Source: an uncultured Pirellulaceae bacterium
GTDB taxonomy: Bacteria > Planctomycetota > Planctomycetia > Pirellulales > Pirellulaceae
Length of the DNA stretch: 64,000 bases
Assembly: GCA_937944405.1 (NCBI GenBank)
Contig: CALDYR010000014.1
Span: 1-64,000 of the forward strand
Reading direction: 5' to 3'
Under the pieces are notes generated by a model. That model was not told the origin of the DNA. It did not search any database and worked only from the letters and a program-made list of their open reading frames with translations. Positions 37,500 through 47,335 of the stretch are shown in pieces (within the stretch, counting starts at the first letter, position 1; every line of letters starts with the position of its first letter). The translations under genes and the position numbers were made by a program.

Positions 37500-38624
37500 A
37501 TGGATCAACCTTTAAAAGACGCTTTGCATATGCAGCGCGCGATTGCGATTTCGTGGCACGGGCAAGGGTTCGTTGAGCCCAATCCGATGGTCGGGTGCGT
37601 GATCGTGCAGGGCGCTGACGTAATTGGGGAAGGCTGGCATGCGCACTTTGGTCAACCCCATGCGGAGGTCAATGCGCTCAAGGACGCCACCGACAAAGGC
37701 GCAGATTTGGTGGGTGCCACCGCTTACGTGACGCTGGAGCCTTGTTCGCATCACGGAAAAACCGGGCCCTGTGCCGATGCGTTGATCGCGGCGAAGGTCG
37801 CGCGAGTCGTCGTCGGGGTGTTGGACCCTAACCCTGAAGTTTCCGGGAAGGGGGTAAAACGGTTGGAGGCTGCGGGGATTGAAGTCACCACCGGCGTGGA
37901 GGCGGCCGAAGCCCGCAATAGCTTGGCGCCGTACCTTAAACGAACCCAACGCCAGTTGCCTTGGGTAATCGCGAAATGGGCGATGACCGTCGATGGGAAA
38001 ATTGCGACCGTTCACGGTGACAGCCAATGGATCTCCAATGAACATTCGCGCGAAATTGTGCAGAAAATCCGAGGCCGTGTTGACGGTATTATGGTGGGGA
38101 CGCGCACGGCGCTTCAGGATGATCCGGCGTTGACCGCACGTGGCGAAAAATCGCGCACCCCGACGCGGATTGTGGTCGATTCCAACGTGCGTCTGCGTTT
38201 AAATTCAAATTTAGTGACAACCGCGTTAGAAGTGCCCACGGTGTTGGTGGCGGGGCCCTTTCACGATTATCAACACGCGAAAAAAATAGGCGAACTCGGG
38301 GTGGAAATATGGGTGAGCCAACAATCCGATCCTTGCGAACGTTTGCTTTTGTTTATGAAAGAATTCGTCAGTCGTGGCGGCACCAATCTTTTGGTCGAAG
38401 GGGGCGGTGAACTGTTAGGTTCGCTCCACCGGATGAAACAAATTGACGAAGCCCACGTTTTCATCGGACCCAAAATCTTGGGCGGGCGCAATTCAATAAC
38501 GCCTGTCGAAGGTCAAAATCCTATCTTCATGGAAACCGCCGATCAACTCGCGTTACGGTCGGTGCGGCGTTTAGATGACGATGTGTATATGCAGTATCGC
38601 CGTGTTGCCCAAGGAGCGTCTTAA
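37500..38624 (+). CDS. ribD: Riboflavin biosynthesis deaminase/reductase
   Basis: Bifunctional enzyme for the second and third steps of riboflavin synthesis. The 374-residue product has an N-terminal cytidine-deaminase-like zinc domain (HAEVNAL near residue 53; EPCSHHGKTGPC at 80-91). A C-terminal NADPH reductase domain begins LPWVIAKWAMTVDGKIA near residue 157, with LLVEGGGELLGS near 300. No FMN riboswitch is apparent upstream, and no other rib genes adjoin. Confidence 0.95.
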   Translation: MDQPLKDALHMQRAIAISWHGQGFVEPNPMVGCVIVQGADVIGEGWHAHFGQPHAEVNALKDATDKGADLVGATAYVTLEPCSHHGKTGPCADALIAAKVARVVVGVLDPNPEVSGKGVKRLEAAGIEVTTGVEAAEARNSLAPYLKRTQRQLPWVIAKWAMTVDGKIATVHGDSQWISNEHSREIVQKIRGRVDGIMVGTRTALQDDPALTARGEKSRTPTRIVVDSNVRLRLNSNLVTTALEVPTVLVAGPFHDYQHAKKIGELGVEIWVSQQSDPCERLLLFMKEFVSRGGTNLLVEGGGELLGSLHRMKQIDEAHVFIGPKILGGRNSITPVEGQNPIFMETADQLALRSVRRLDDDVYMQYRRVAQGAS

Positions 38625-38625
38625 C

Positions 38626-39309
38626 ATGTGGGCAAAGATTCGCAAAACGGGGGTGCTTTACTCCGTCGGCATCGTGATAAATCGTATCAATCCGGTGTGG
38701 TTATTCCGGTTTCGGCATTTTCTGGTCTACCAAATGGACGTGGACAGTTTCACCGACCAACGGAAATCAGAGTCACCGATCGACGTTTCGTGGTGTGCGC
38801 AAGCCGATCAGATTCAAGCCGTCGAGAACCTCACTTATGTCGAGGCGCGTAATTTGAATCCGAAACACACTGCTGCGCAGGCAAAATCCGGAGAACATCT
38901 TGCCGGTGCATTGTGGGCGGTGAAGCACGAACTCGCGGAAGTTGATCTGGGGATAAGGTTTGAGCTGGATCCGGATCAGGTCTGGTTGTTCGCGGCTTTA
39001 GTGGACGCCAAGTTTCGCCGCCAAGGCGTCTACCGGAGGGTGCTTAGTTTTGTGTGCCGGCGTTGCGATGCTGATTTTGCAGACAACGAGAACGGCCCTG
39101 CGCAGTTGCTGCTGTGCGTGAACCCTCATAATATCGCCTCCAATCGCGTCCATCAAAAACACGCTCAAGAAACCTTAGGCCGCGTCGTTTGCTTTCGTTT
39201 TTTCAATGTCGGAGTTTGCCTTTGCCAAGGCAAGCGGTTGGTTGCGGGGGCGATGATCACATGGGACGCTAAAAATCAGCCTATTTCGATTCGGTTCCGA
39301 AGTTTATGA
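38626..39309 (+). CDS. GNAT-type acetyltransferase-like protein
   Basis: A 227-residue product. The core FAALVDAKFRRQGVYRRVLS near residue 127 resembles GNAT motif A for acetyl-CoA binding, followed by a VNPHNIASNRVHQKHA-type segment. The substrate is unknown. The ATG at 38626 is preceded by AAGGAG and lies one base after the ribD stop, so it is probably cotranscribed with ribD. A start inside ribD is less likely. Confidence 0.65.
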   Translation: MWAKIRKTGVLYSVGIVINRINPVWLFRFRHFLVYQMDVDSFTDQRKSESPIDVSWCAQADQIQAVENLTYVEARNLNPKHTAAQAKSGEHLAGALWAVKHELAEVDLGIRFELDPDQVWLFAALVDAKFRRQGVYRRVLSFVCRRCDADFADNENGPAQLLLCVNPHNIASNRVHQKHAQETLGRVVCFRFFNVGVCLCQGKRLVAGAMITWDAKNQPISIRFRSL

Positions 39310-39376
39310 AACACTCCGCCCCTCCAAGGCGGTAGGAAAAAAGGGGAGAGGTCCACTGAGGTAAGCCAATTTCGGT

Positions 39377-40741
39377 ATGCCATACACTGCGATCGAGTTT
39401 GAAACCATGAAGCGATCCAACGACATTCGATTTATCGGCGGCATGCTGATTTGGGTTGGTTTGTTCGCCGGCGGCGTGATGTTGTTGAAGCAATCAAGTT
39501 CCACCTCGCCGGTCGCGACGCGGCAGGTTGTCAGTTATTTCGGTTCACAAACAGGAACGCTAGAAGTTCACGCCCCTGCCCCTGTCGTGTTGGGCGTAGG
39601 AGACCCCGTTTTCATCGAATCGGGCGAAGGTCAGACCGAACCGGTGGGAATGATTTCTCAATTGGACTACCCCGTCGAAGCCGGAAGGGATCCGGTAAAG
39701 TTAGCTTGGGTCAACCGAGCCACTATCACCTTTCGCAGCGGCCTTCCGCCAATATCAAAACACGACCACATTGAGTATCACACAACCAGCGAATCTTTAG
39801 GCTGGGTCGGTAAGACAATGCTCAGCCCCAGAAAACGGGCGGAAATTGCCAATTTGATTCTCAACGCTTACTCCGATCATCAAGACGAGTTGCTGGAAAC
39901 GTTTCAACCTTTGATTCAGCAAACGATTGCCCAGAGCGCAAAGATCATTCGGGCTGAAGTCGAAATTGAGATTGGCAAACACCAATCCCAGATCCAAGAG
40001 ATCGGCCGCCGGTATCAATCGGAGGTGTTGGAAAAAAACATCTTGCCGATGATTGAAAAGGAGATCTGGCCGGTGCTCCAACAGCAAAGCGAACCGTTGG
40101 CCAAACAAATTGGAATGGAGATTTGGCGCGAAGTTTCGGTTTGGCGGTTCGGGTGGCGGTACCTTTATGATGTTACCCCGTTGCCAGAAAAGAATCTTTC
40201 GCAGCGCGAATTCGATCGTTTTTTAGAAAGTAAAGCCGTACCGATTTTAAAATCGCATCTCCCCGACGCACTGAAGTTGCAGAAACTGTTGCTAACGAAG
40301 ATTTCAAAGAACGAACAACTCAGGCAAACCTTGGTGGATGTTGGCCATCAAGTTTTCAACGATGAAGAAATGAAATTGGTGATGCAAGAAATCTTTCAAA
40401 ACGCGATTCTAAACAATGAAAATTTGAAACAATCCATCGAATCGACTTGGCGTTCGGACGCGGCGGTTGCGGCGATGAGGATCGCCAACCAGCGTCTGGA
40501 ACCGACGGTGACCGAAATTGGAAAAACGCTGTTTGGCTCACCGTTGGAAGGCATTACGCCAGAATTCGCTCGGGTGCTACGGAATCGAGTGCTACATAAA
40601 GACCAACGCTGGTTAGTCCTGAAAATTAAATCGGATTCAGACAACCGCCCATCCCAGCAATCGGTTAAGTCGTTGTCGCTGAGGTTATCGGTCTCCGATG
40701 CCGAGATCCCCTACTTCCATGCCCGGGGCGTTGATGAATAA
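39377..40741 (+). CDS. Membrane-anchored MCE-like protein of a lipid transport system
   Basis: A 454-residue product. One membrane helix (residues 20-38) is followed by a beta-rich segment, VVLGVGDPVFIESGEGQTEP and VGMISQL, at about 65-100. That resembles the core of MCE domains (G-DPV...VG-I). A long helical, Gln/Glu-rich region (140-440) follows, partly coiled coil. It overlaps by 8 bp the start of a fused ATPase-permease of the Mla type. It may therefore act as the substrate-binding MlaD counterpart. The MCE assignment is tentative; the similarity is short. Confidence 0.6.
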   Translation: MPYTAIEFETMKRSNDIRFIGGMLIWVGLFAGGVMLLKQSSSTSPVATRQVVSYFGSQTGTLEVHAPAPVVLGVGDPVFIESGEGQTEPVGMISQLDYPVEAGRDPVKLAWVNRATITFRSGLPPISKHDHIEYHTTSESLGWVGKTMLSPRKRAEIANLILNAYSDHQDELLETFQPLIQQTIAQSAKIIRAEVEIEIGKHQSQIQEIGRRYQSEVLEKNILPMIEKEIWPVLQQQSEPLAKQIGMEIWREVSVWRFGWRYLYDVTPLPEKNLSQREFDRFLESKAVPILKSHLPDALKLQKLLLTKISKNEQLRQTLVDVGHQVFNDEEMKLVMQEIFQNAILNNENLKQSIESTWRSDAAVAAMRIANQRLEPTVTEIGKTLFGSPLEGITPEFARVLRNRVLHKDQRWLVLKIKSDSDNRPSQQSVKSLSLRLSVSDAEIPYFHARGVDE

Positions 40742-42329
40742 AAGTTTGAGCCAAGAGACTGCGGACCCGGTTGGGGTACAGTTGGCCAATGTTTGCGTTA
40801 CCGCCGGGGGACGCGAATTATTGAAAAATGTTTCGACCCATTTCCAGCCCGGCGAGATCACGCTGATTGTCGGGCCCAGTGGCGTGGGGAAGTCAATTTT
40901 ATTGAAATTGATCGCGGGATTACATTCGAGTTTTGAATCCGCGATCGCTTATACCGGGGACATCAGAATCGGCGATGCCCCTGCCTACGGTGGTTTGGCG
41001 GGGGTCGTGTTTCAAAACTTTGCATTGTTTGATGAAATGTCGCCGTTGGAAAATCTGAATTTTGCGGCATCCAATGCACCGCAACCGGCGAACATCAAAC
41101 CGCAGCAGATGCTGGAACAATTGCGTGTCCCGGTCAATGTACCCACCGCGCGATTGAGCGGCGGACAACGCCAACGATTGGCAATCGCACGGACGTTGAT
41201 GTACAACCCGTCGGTGATCCTTTACGACGAACCGACGTCGGGGTTAGACCCTATGACGGGCAGTCACGTCGCGAACCTTATTCGGCAAACGCACGACCAA
41301 CATGGGAAGACTTCAGTCATTGTGACTCACGATTACCATTCGCTAATCCCGATCGCCGACCGGGTCTTCCTGCTTGACCCCGACCAAAAATACTTGGTCG
41401 AAGCACCTCGGCAACAGTGGCACACGATTGAGGGAATGCTGCTGCCGATGACTCAGCAGGTCCGTTCTCAAGAAGAAGTGGACAGCTACCCGATTGCGCG
41501 GATGTTGCAGGGGAAATTGAATCGATTTTTTGTTTCGACCACCAACGTGTTTGTGCGTTTGGCAACCGGGACTGCCAGTTTGATTCCGATGTGGAAAAAC
41601 CCGTTGTGGGGCGTTCGTTTTTTTGGGCATTTCCTGATGCTTGTGGGGGGGCCGGCAGCGTTTTTATATCTGATCGCTGCAGGGCTGATATCGGGATTTG
41701 TGACAACCTATTTCACGTTCAAATTTTTACCCTATACCAATTACACCGAACCGCTGTTGGTTGAAGACTTGCTCACCGCGCTGGGGTTTGCAACGTATCG
41801 AATTTTTATACCGGTACTGGGCTGTGTTTTGGTCGCTGCCCGTTGCGGCGCGGCGGTGACAGCAGATATCGGCGGTCGACAATACGGAAATCAAATCGAC
41901 GCTTTAAAAACCTTTGGGACGTCACCACGCTGTTACCTGTTGACGCCAATCATCTGGACGTTTTTGATCGCGACGCCGTTGCTGATTGGGGCGGCGTTTT
42001 GGGCGGCGAAATTCATCAGTTTGCTGGTTTTTGTGTATTCCCACCCCCAACGCGGAGCCAATTTTTGGCACTTTCATTTTCACCGTGGATTGGAACTGCC
42101 AGCAGAATATCTCTATCGCGGATTTTGGTGGTTAATGGCAAAATTACTATGCAGTGGATTTGGAATTGCAATCATCGCATACTATCAAGGGCTGTCGCCG
42201 AAGTACTCGTCTTCCGACGTCAGTCGCAGCGTGACGACGACGATCTTGTGGGCGACGTTGTGTGTGTTGACCATTCATTTTGTGTTTGCGTTATTTGAAT
42301 TTGAAAACGTGGTACCCGGCAGCCGTTGA
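40734..42329 (+). CDS. Fused Mla-type ABC transporter: ATPase plus permease
   Basis: A 531-residue product. Residues 1-240 form an ABC ATPase with Walker A GPSGVGKS (near 46), signature LSGGQRQRLAIA (near 140), Walker B VILYDEPTSGLDP and VIVTHDYHS, closest to MlaF. Residues 270-525 form an MlaE-type permease with five to six helices and the family-like GAAVTADIGGRQYGNQIDALKTFG block. MlaF and MlaE are normally separate, so this is a fusion. The start overlaps the upstream MCE-like gene. It probably moves phospholipids between membranes. Confidence 0.82.
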   Translation: MNKSLSQETADPVGVQLANVCVTAGGRELLKNVSTHFQPGEITLIVGPSGVGKSILLKLIAGLHSSFESAIAYTGDIRIGDAPAYGGLAGVVFQNFALFDEMSPLENLNFAASNAPQPANIKPQQMLEQLRVPVNVPTARLSGGQRQRLAIARTLMYNPSVILYDEPTSGLDPMTGSHVANLIRQTHDQHGKTSVIVTHDYHSLIPIADRVFLLDPDQKYLVEAPRQQWHTIEGMLLPMTQQVRSQEEVDSYPIARMLQGKLNRFFVSTTNVFVRLATGTASLIPMWKNPLWGVRFFGHFLMLVGGPAAFLYLIAAGLISGFVTTYFTFKFLPYTNYTEPLLVEDLLTALGFATYRIFIPVLGCVLVAARCGAAVTADIGGRQYGNQIDALKTFGTSPRCYLLTPIIWTFLIATPLLIGAAFWAAKFISLLVFVYSHPQRGANFWHFHFHRGLELPAEYLYRGFWWLMAKLLCSGFGIAIIAYYQGLSPKYSSSDVSRSVTTTILWATLCVLTIHFVFALFEFENVVPGSR

Positions 42330-42350
42330 TATGCGGCCGTAATAAAAATT

Positions 42351-42896
42351 ATGAATCCAAGAAACGCGTTATTGGCTGGTACGGCGGTTGCCGTAGCAGG
42401 ATTGATCAGTTATTGCATAATTGGTCTACCAGGCTGCGATAGCGGGGCAATCGCGCCGGCCAGCGGGTTCACCCGCACCGGGCTCAAAGCAGGACTCCAA
42501 GCACCGAATATCACGGGCCCAGATCTTGAAGGCAACCTGATGGCCTTGGCAGAGTTTAAAGGCAAGGTCGTTGTGTTAGAGTTTTGGTCACCTACCTGAC
42601 CACCCTGCATCGAGATGTTCAAACACGGGCGGTCGCTCGTGAAACAGTACGAAAACTATCCCTTTGCCTTGGTTGGAGTTTGTTGCAGCCCTGACGCCAA
42701 ATTTGGTTTGGCGACGCAGGAAGAACATGAACTCAATTGGCGATCGTTCAACGATGCCAATGCCACAATCGAACGCTACTACGGGCTAATGGCTTATCCC
42801 ACGGTGCTCGTGATCGATCATCAAGGCAAGATTCAGTGGATCGGCCACGAGATCAACGAGGCCCTGGTGGCTAAATTGGTTTATGACATTAAGTAA
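42351..42896 (+). CDS. Candidate thioredoxin-like selenoprotein (UPPC active site)
   Basis: A single 181-codon frame broken only by TGA at 42597-42599 (codon 83). The N-terminus has a hydrophobic signal ending in a lipobox-like GLPGC, so it is likely periplasmic and perhaps lipid-anchored. The fold is TlpA/AhpC-like: LQAPNITGPDLEGNLMALAE, KGKVVVLEFWSPT, then Sec83-Pro-Pro-Cys86, and later YYGLMAYPTVLVIDHQGKI with the cis-Pro. TGA thus occupies the first active-site Cys of CxxC. A SECIS-like hairpin follows at 42624-42641. It lies 21 bp after the Mla-type transporter gene. Confidence 0.82.
42624..42641 (+). promoter_or_regulatory. SECIS-like hairpin of the thioredoxin-like gene
   Basis: A 7-bp stem (42624-42630 with 42635-42641, one G-U pair) closes the 4-nt loop GGUC. 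The loop starts 31 nt after the in-frame TGA, within the usual bacterial SECIS range. Its loop shares GGUC with the hairpin of the other candidate selenoprotein gene. Confidence 0.72.
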
Positions 42897-43024
42897 CCCC
42901 CAGCCCCAGATTGCTAATCTTTGTCGGATTTCGCCCAACCTTTGTTGGTTTCAGAGAATCTACTGGTTTCTGCCAATTGTTCGGGCCACAACGGTCAACA
43001 ATCACCGTGAGTGATAGGAACCGC

Positions 43025-44665
43025 CTACAACAAAAATAAAATCACCAGCGTCACCATCGAATTGTTGAAGGCATGCATCAGGATCGATGTCCAGAGTGAG
43101 TCACGCCACTCGCGCACAAACGAAAACCCAATCGCGAGAGTCGTCAGCAGCGGCACGGCCAAAATTCCTTGCGGATGCAATGACGCAAAGATAACTCCAT
43201 TGACCAACGCGGATATCAGGATGCTGAAGGTTTTACCGTACTTCATACTCAGTCCCCGCAGGTGCCGGTAAAGCACGCCCCGAAACATCGTTTCTTCAAC
43301 GATCGGGGCGGCAACACATGCGGCGATCACCATCGTAGCCCAAGTCAACGTATCGCCGCCAGAAAGAATTTTCTGAATTGGGTGGCCGGGCGTCGACGGT
43401 ACTGCGAATTCCCCTACCGCGGTGGGCAGCGGAGCGGCTAACATCAGCATAAACACGATGAAAAAACCGACCATTACCGCTGGTAACCAAGCCGCATAAG
43501 AGGGGATGCTGAGGAGGGTGTTGCGGAACGTTTGCTTCGGCGTCCAGCCGATATCAGCAAACACTTTAGCGGCTCCGATGCCCCGTAACACGGGCCATCC
43601 CAACACCAGCAGCGAAACAAAAAAGAAGATTGGATTTGCAATCATTCGCTGCGCGTCGGTTTTTAACAGATTGAAATACCCAACCAAGAATTGGGAACCG
43701 AAAAATGAGACCAACCAAAGCGCGAACGTTTCCGCATAAACATTGTGTGCGTCGTTTTGAGCAACAAATTGACTGGGCGAACTGCCGGTCAACACATAGG
43801 TCAAAATGAATAAAAGCGATACGATTCCAAATAGGAAAAACAAAACGGCTAATATCAGACCTACCACCGCCGCAACCGCAGCGGTCTGAGATTGAAGTTC
43901 AAGTTTTTCGCGTTCCGGCGATTCCGCGTTCGGCGGGTTGAGCAAAAGTTCCGCACTAAACCCAAGCCGATCTTGCAGACGTTGCTGTTGTTGGGCGTCA
44001 ATGACATCGGGCGTCGAATTCCCCGCGCGATAATTTTCCATGAGGCGGCGAACCGATGCCTCCATTGCCACTTGATCGTCGGAACGCTGAAAATCGTGTT
44101 TTGAAACTTTTGCGTCCAGTTCGTCTAAATAATCTAAGGCCGTTTGCGGCCCCTGGACTTCGTGAAGGATCGCAGCGTTGCATAATCTCTGTTCATAACT
44201 TCCGGTGTCCAACGCCGATAGGTTGGGCGGCGGCACGTTTACCGCTGGGGCCGCAGCAGGGGCCTGGTTTCCTAAATCACCGCTGACTGAAGCGTCGCCG
44301 TCAACAGTATCGGCGCTGACATCGGCATCGTTCGGGCCACTGTCATCTTCTTTTTTAACTTCCTGCGCGAACGCGGAAAATGCTTTTTGGCCAACGATCA
44401 TTTTGGCCTGTAAATTGATTTGCATCAGGTCGCTTTGAGAAGCTACCGTTTTGGAATCTCGTTTGCCAAACTGTTGCAGTGTCGTGTTGGCCAAAACGAA
44501 GACCGTAAACGCACCGATCACCAACCAACTGATCCAACCGCTGACACTCAAATGGGCAGGGTCTCTCTGGCCAAGCGACTGTGCGCTGAACGAATCGTAC
44601 TGGGGGGGCTGGTGAGGATCGACGGATTCAGTAGAAACGGGATCTTCGAGTGGTTCTTGAGTCAA
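43025..44665 (-). CDS. CPBP family intramembrane metalloprotease
   Basis: A 546-residue multi-pass membrane protein. The C-terminal CPBP (CAAX protease/Abi) domain has the EExxxR motif (VEETMFRGVLYRHL), FASLHPQGI and a final HAFNNS, which supply the glutamate and histidine catalytic residues. The N-terminal half has one helix near residue 45 and a long acidic, Ala/Pro-rich soluble region, which is longer than usual. The substrate is unknown. Confidence 0.85.
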   Translation of the reverse strand: MTQEPLEDPVSTESVDPHQPPQYDSFSAQSLGQRDPAHLSVSGWISWLVIGAFTVFVLANTTLQQFGKRDSKTVASQSDLMQINLQAKMIVGQKAFSAFAQEVKKEDDSGPNDADVSADTVDGDASVSGDLGNQAPAAAPAVNVPPPNLSALDTGSYEQRLCNAAILHEVQGPQTALDYLDELDAKVSKHDFQRSDDQVAMEASVRRLMENYRAGNSTPDVIDAQQQQRLQDRLGFSAELLLNPPNAESPEREKLELQSQTAAVAAVVGLILAVLFFLFGIVSLLFILTYVLTGSSPSQFVAQNDAHNVYAETFALWLVSFFGSQFLVGYFNLLKTDAQRMIANPIFFFVSLLVLGWPVLRGIGAAKVFADIGWTPKQTFRNTLLSIPSYAAWLPAVMVGFFIVFMLMLAAPLPTAVGEFAVPSTPGHPIQKILSGGDTLTWATMVIAACVAAPIVEETMFRGVLYRHLRGLSMKYGKTFSILISALVNGVIFASLHPQGILAVPLLTTLAIGFSFVREWRDSLWTSILMHAFNNSMVTLVILFLL

Positions 44666-44855
44666 ATTTCAGACCGAAAAAAAAGAGCGCGGCAACTGGT
44701 AAACGTTAACCTATTGGAGCAAAGTTTTTCGATTTGTAAATGTAAATGAAAGCGCCATTTTCATAGCGCGGATCAACGGTGTGCCAGTGCACAACGGACA
44801 ACGACGGGCAACGACGGGGCTGGCCGACGAAAACACATCGTCCAAACTACGGCGT

Positions 44856-46271
44856 TTACGCAATAACCAGTCCTAAATAATCTTTTGCGTTTTGGTAACA
44901 GATGCGACTGACCAAATCGCCAATCAATTCCATGTCGTTGGGTAATTCCCCGTTTTCTACATCGGTTCCGATCAAATCGCAGAGAATGCGGCGGAAGTAT
45001 TCATGACGTATGAACGATAGAAAACTTCTTGAATCGGTCAACATCCCGATGAAACGTGACAGCAGCCCCGTGTTGGACAGCGTATTGATCTGCCATTGCA
45101 TGCCCTCTTTTTGGTCCAGATACCACCACCCGGAACCAAATTGCATTTTGCCGGGGACATCCCGTTGAAAGTTTCCGACCATCGAACTGAGCAGATAATT
45201 ATCAGTTGGGTTGAGGTTGTAGACAATGGTTTTGGGAAGCGCGTTTTCTTGGTCAAGTTTGTCTAGGAAGTTCCTCAGCGATTTCCCTTGAGGAGTGTCC
45301 CCCATTGAATCGCAACCCAGATCACGACCGAATTGGTTGAATAAGCGCGTGTTGTTGTTTCGCCAAACACCGGTGTGGAACTGATTGGTCCACCCTTTTT
45401 CCGCGTCCAGTTTAGCCAGGTAGATCAACATGAAGGTAGAAAATTGATCGAACTGAAGCGCCGTTGCCTTTTGGCCATTTCGTGCCGCGTCGAAAATTTG
45501 GGCTGCGGTTTGCTGCGCACAGAATTGGTCGGGCACATACTCCATTCCATGATCCGACAGCCGCGCGCCGCACTGGTGGAAGAAGTCATGCCGCCGACGC
45601 AGGGCGTTGAGGAAATCTTCAAAGCTTTCGATACTGAGGTCGGCGGCGGTCGCTAATTTTTCCACCCACTGATTGAACTCGTTGACGCGGTCGACGAATA
45701 ACGCCCAATCTGGACGGAATGCGGGAAAGACTCCCGTCGCGATCGATTCGTCTTGGGCGATGGCTTGGTGATGCCGAAGGTCGTCGGTTGGGTCATCAGT
45801 GGTACAAAGCGCTGTGACGTTGAATTTTTTTAAAATACCACGCACGGTCAGATCATCAGAAGTGGCAATTTTATGGTTGGCCGCTTCCCAAATTGCCTCC
45901 GCCGTCTTGGGGGATAACAAATCGTCGATGTCAAAGAACCGTTTTAGTTCCAAATGAGTCCAATGATAAAGCGGATTTCTCAACGTGTGTGGGACTGTCG
46001 CGGCGAACGCCAAATACTTTGCTTTCTCATCGCCGGGGCCGGTGACTAAGTCCTCAGAAACGCCGTTGGCCCGCATGGCACGCCATTTGTAATGGTCGCT
46101 GTCCATCCAGATGTCAAATAAATTGCGAAACCTACGGTCCTCCGCGATGTCCCGCGGAGAAAGATGGTTGTGGTAATCAATGATGGGCTGATCAGCGGCG
46201 TAGGTATGGTAGAGTTCGCGCGCGGCCTTATTGGTCAGCATGAAGTCATCATGAATAAAGTTTGCCGTCAT
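44856..46271 (-). CDS. uxaC: Glucuronate isomerase
   Basis: Uronate isomerase converting D-glucuronate to D-fructuronate and D-galacturonate to D-tagaturonate. The 471-residue product matches the E. coli length (470). It has the amidohydrolase-like metal site IIDYHNHLSPRDI near residue 30, RNPLYHWTHLELKRFF, ALCTTDDPTDDLRHH and SFLSFIRHEYFRRIL. I chose the ATG at 46271 (MTANFIHDDFMLTNKAA) from family alignment; an upstream in-frame start adds 21 unlike residues. It is the last gene of a four-gene minus-strand cluster. Confidence 0.95.
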   Translation of the reverse strand: MTANFIHDDFMLTNKAARELYHTYAADQPIIDYHNHLSPRDIAEDRRFRNLFDIWMDSDHYKWRAMRANGVSEDLVTGPGDEKAKYLAFAATVPHTLRNPLYHWTHLELKRFFDIDDLLSPKTAEAIWEAANHKIATSDDLTVRGILKKFNVTALCTTDDPTDDLRHHQAIAQDESIATGVFPAFRPDWALFVDRVNEFNQWVEKLATAADLSIESFEDFLNALRRRHDFFHQCGARLSDHGMEYVPDQFCAQQTAAQIFDAARNGQKATALQFDQFSTFMLIYLAKLDAEKGWTNQFHTGVWRNNNTRLFNQFGRDLGCDSMGDTPQGKSLRNFLDKLDQENALPKTIVYNLNPTDNYLLSSMVGNFQRDVPGKMQFGSGWWYLDQKEGMQWQINTLSNTGLLSRFIGMLTDSRSFLSFIRHEYFRRILCDLIGTDVENGELPNDMELIGDLVSRICYQNAKDYLGLVIA

Positions 46272-46355
46272 CAATTCGCTACTTTCTGTTGCTGGGGGAA
46301 AACAAAAGCAATTGCCTTCGGCATTTAGAAGCAAATCGCATCGTGAATGACGACG

Positions 46356-47135
46356 TTAGATCGTCATCGCAGCGTAACCGCCATCAACGATGGTTTCGGT
46401 TCCTGTCATGAACGAACCGGCATCGCTGGCCAACAGAATCGTAGCCCCAATGAGCTCGTCGGCGGCACCGAACCGATTCATCGGTGTGTGCCCCATGATC
46501 TGCCCAACTCGTTCGGGTGTCAGGACTTTTTTGTTTTGTTCGGCGGGGAAAAAACCTGGCACTAAGGTGTTGACGCGAATGTTCTTTTCGGCCCATTCAC
46601 GAGCGAGATTTTTGGAAAGGTTGTGAACGGCCGCTTTCGTTGTCGAATACGTAAACACGCGCGACAATGGAATGACGCCGGACATCGAACCAACATTGAT
46701 AATCGAACCGCCCTGATTTCGATCGACGAAATACTTCCCGAAGACCTGGCAGGCAAGGAACACGCCTTTAGTGTTGACTTCGTAGATTCGATCCCATTCA
46801 CTTTCGGGAATTTCCAAGAACGGAGTGGCGCTGTTCATGCCGGCTCCGTTGATCAAAACATCAACCTTGCCTGATTGGGCTAAAACGTCGCCTAATAGTT
46901 TTTCCAACTGCTCACGTTGATCGACTTCGCAGGAAAGAAAATAAGCTTTTCCGCCGTTGGCATGGATTTTCGCCAGCCGTGATTGAGCCTTTTCGGCGCT
47001 CCGTCCGACCAGCACCACTTCAGCGCCCGCCCCGGCAAGCCCTTCGGCCATCGCCCCGCACAGTTCGCCGGTGCCGCCGATGACGACGGCTGTCTTTCCA
47101 TTCAGAGAGAAGAGTTTGTTGAGATAATCGGACAT
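46356..47135 (-). CDS. SDR-family oxidoreductase, probably fructuronate/mannonate type
   Basis: A 259-residue short-chain dehydrogenase. It has the NAD(P)-binding [19 protein letters not shown] near residue 15, NGAG near residue 95, catalytic Ser in INVGSMSG and YSTTK (Tyr and Lys) near residue 163. The C-terminal [20 protein letters not shown] is standard. Adjacent uxaC suggests it reduces fructuronate to mannonate or handles a related sugar acid. That is an inference from context. Confidence 0.85.
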   Translation of the reverse strand: MSDYLNKLFSLNGKTAVVIGGTGELCGAMAEGLAGAGAEVVLVGRSAEKAQSRLAKIHANGGKAYFLSCEVDQREQLEKLLGDVLAQSGKVDVLINGAGMNSATPFLEIPESEWDRIYEVNTKGVFLACQVFGKYFVDRNQGGSIINVGSMSGVIPLSRVFTYSTTKAAVHNLSKNLAREWAEKNIRVNTLVPGFFPAEQNKKVLTPERVGQIMGHTPMNRFGAADELIGATILLASDAGSFMTGTETIVDGGYAAMTI

Positions 47136-47335
47136 CGTGGTAACGGGGGATTGAGTGTGATTGTTGAATAAACGGACGAAGCGCTTTTGTTGCTGCGGTT
47201 AAAAAAGAAAAAGTGATAACAAGCGAAACGCGCTAAAATGACGGGGCCGTTGAAAGCGTTGAGGTTATCAGTGAAGCGCGGGGAGCACGGATAGCTTCGG
47301 TCGCGACGGTCAAGTCACTTAGTCGCCCGGGACGC

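Noticed and set aside
37430-37500. Possible FMN riboswitch before ribD
   Set aside because: The leader is only about 100 bp and shows none of the conserved RFN element sequence blocks.
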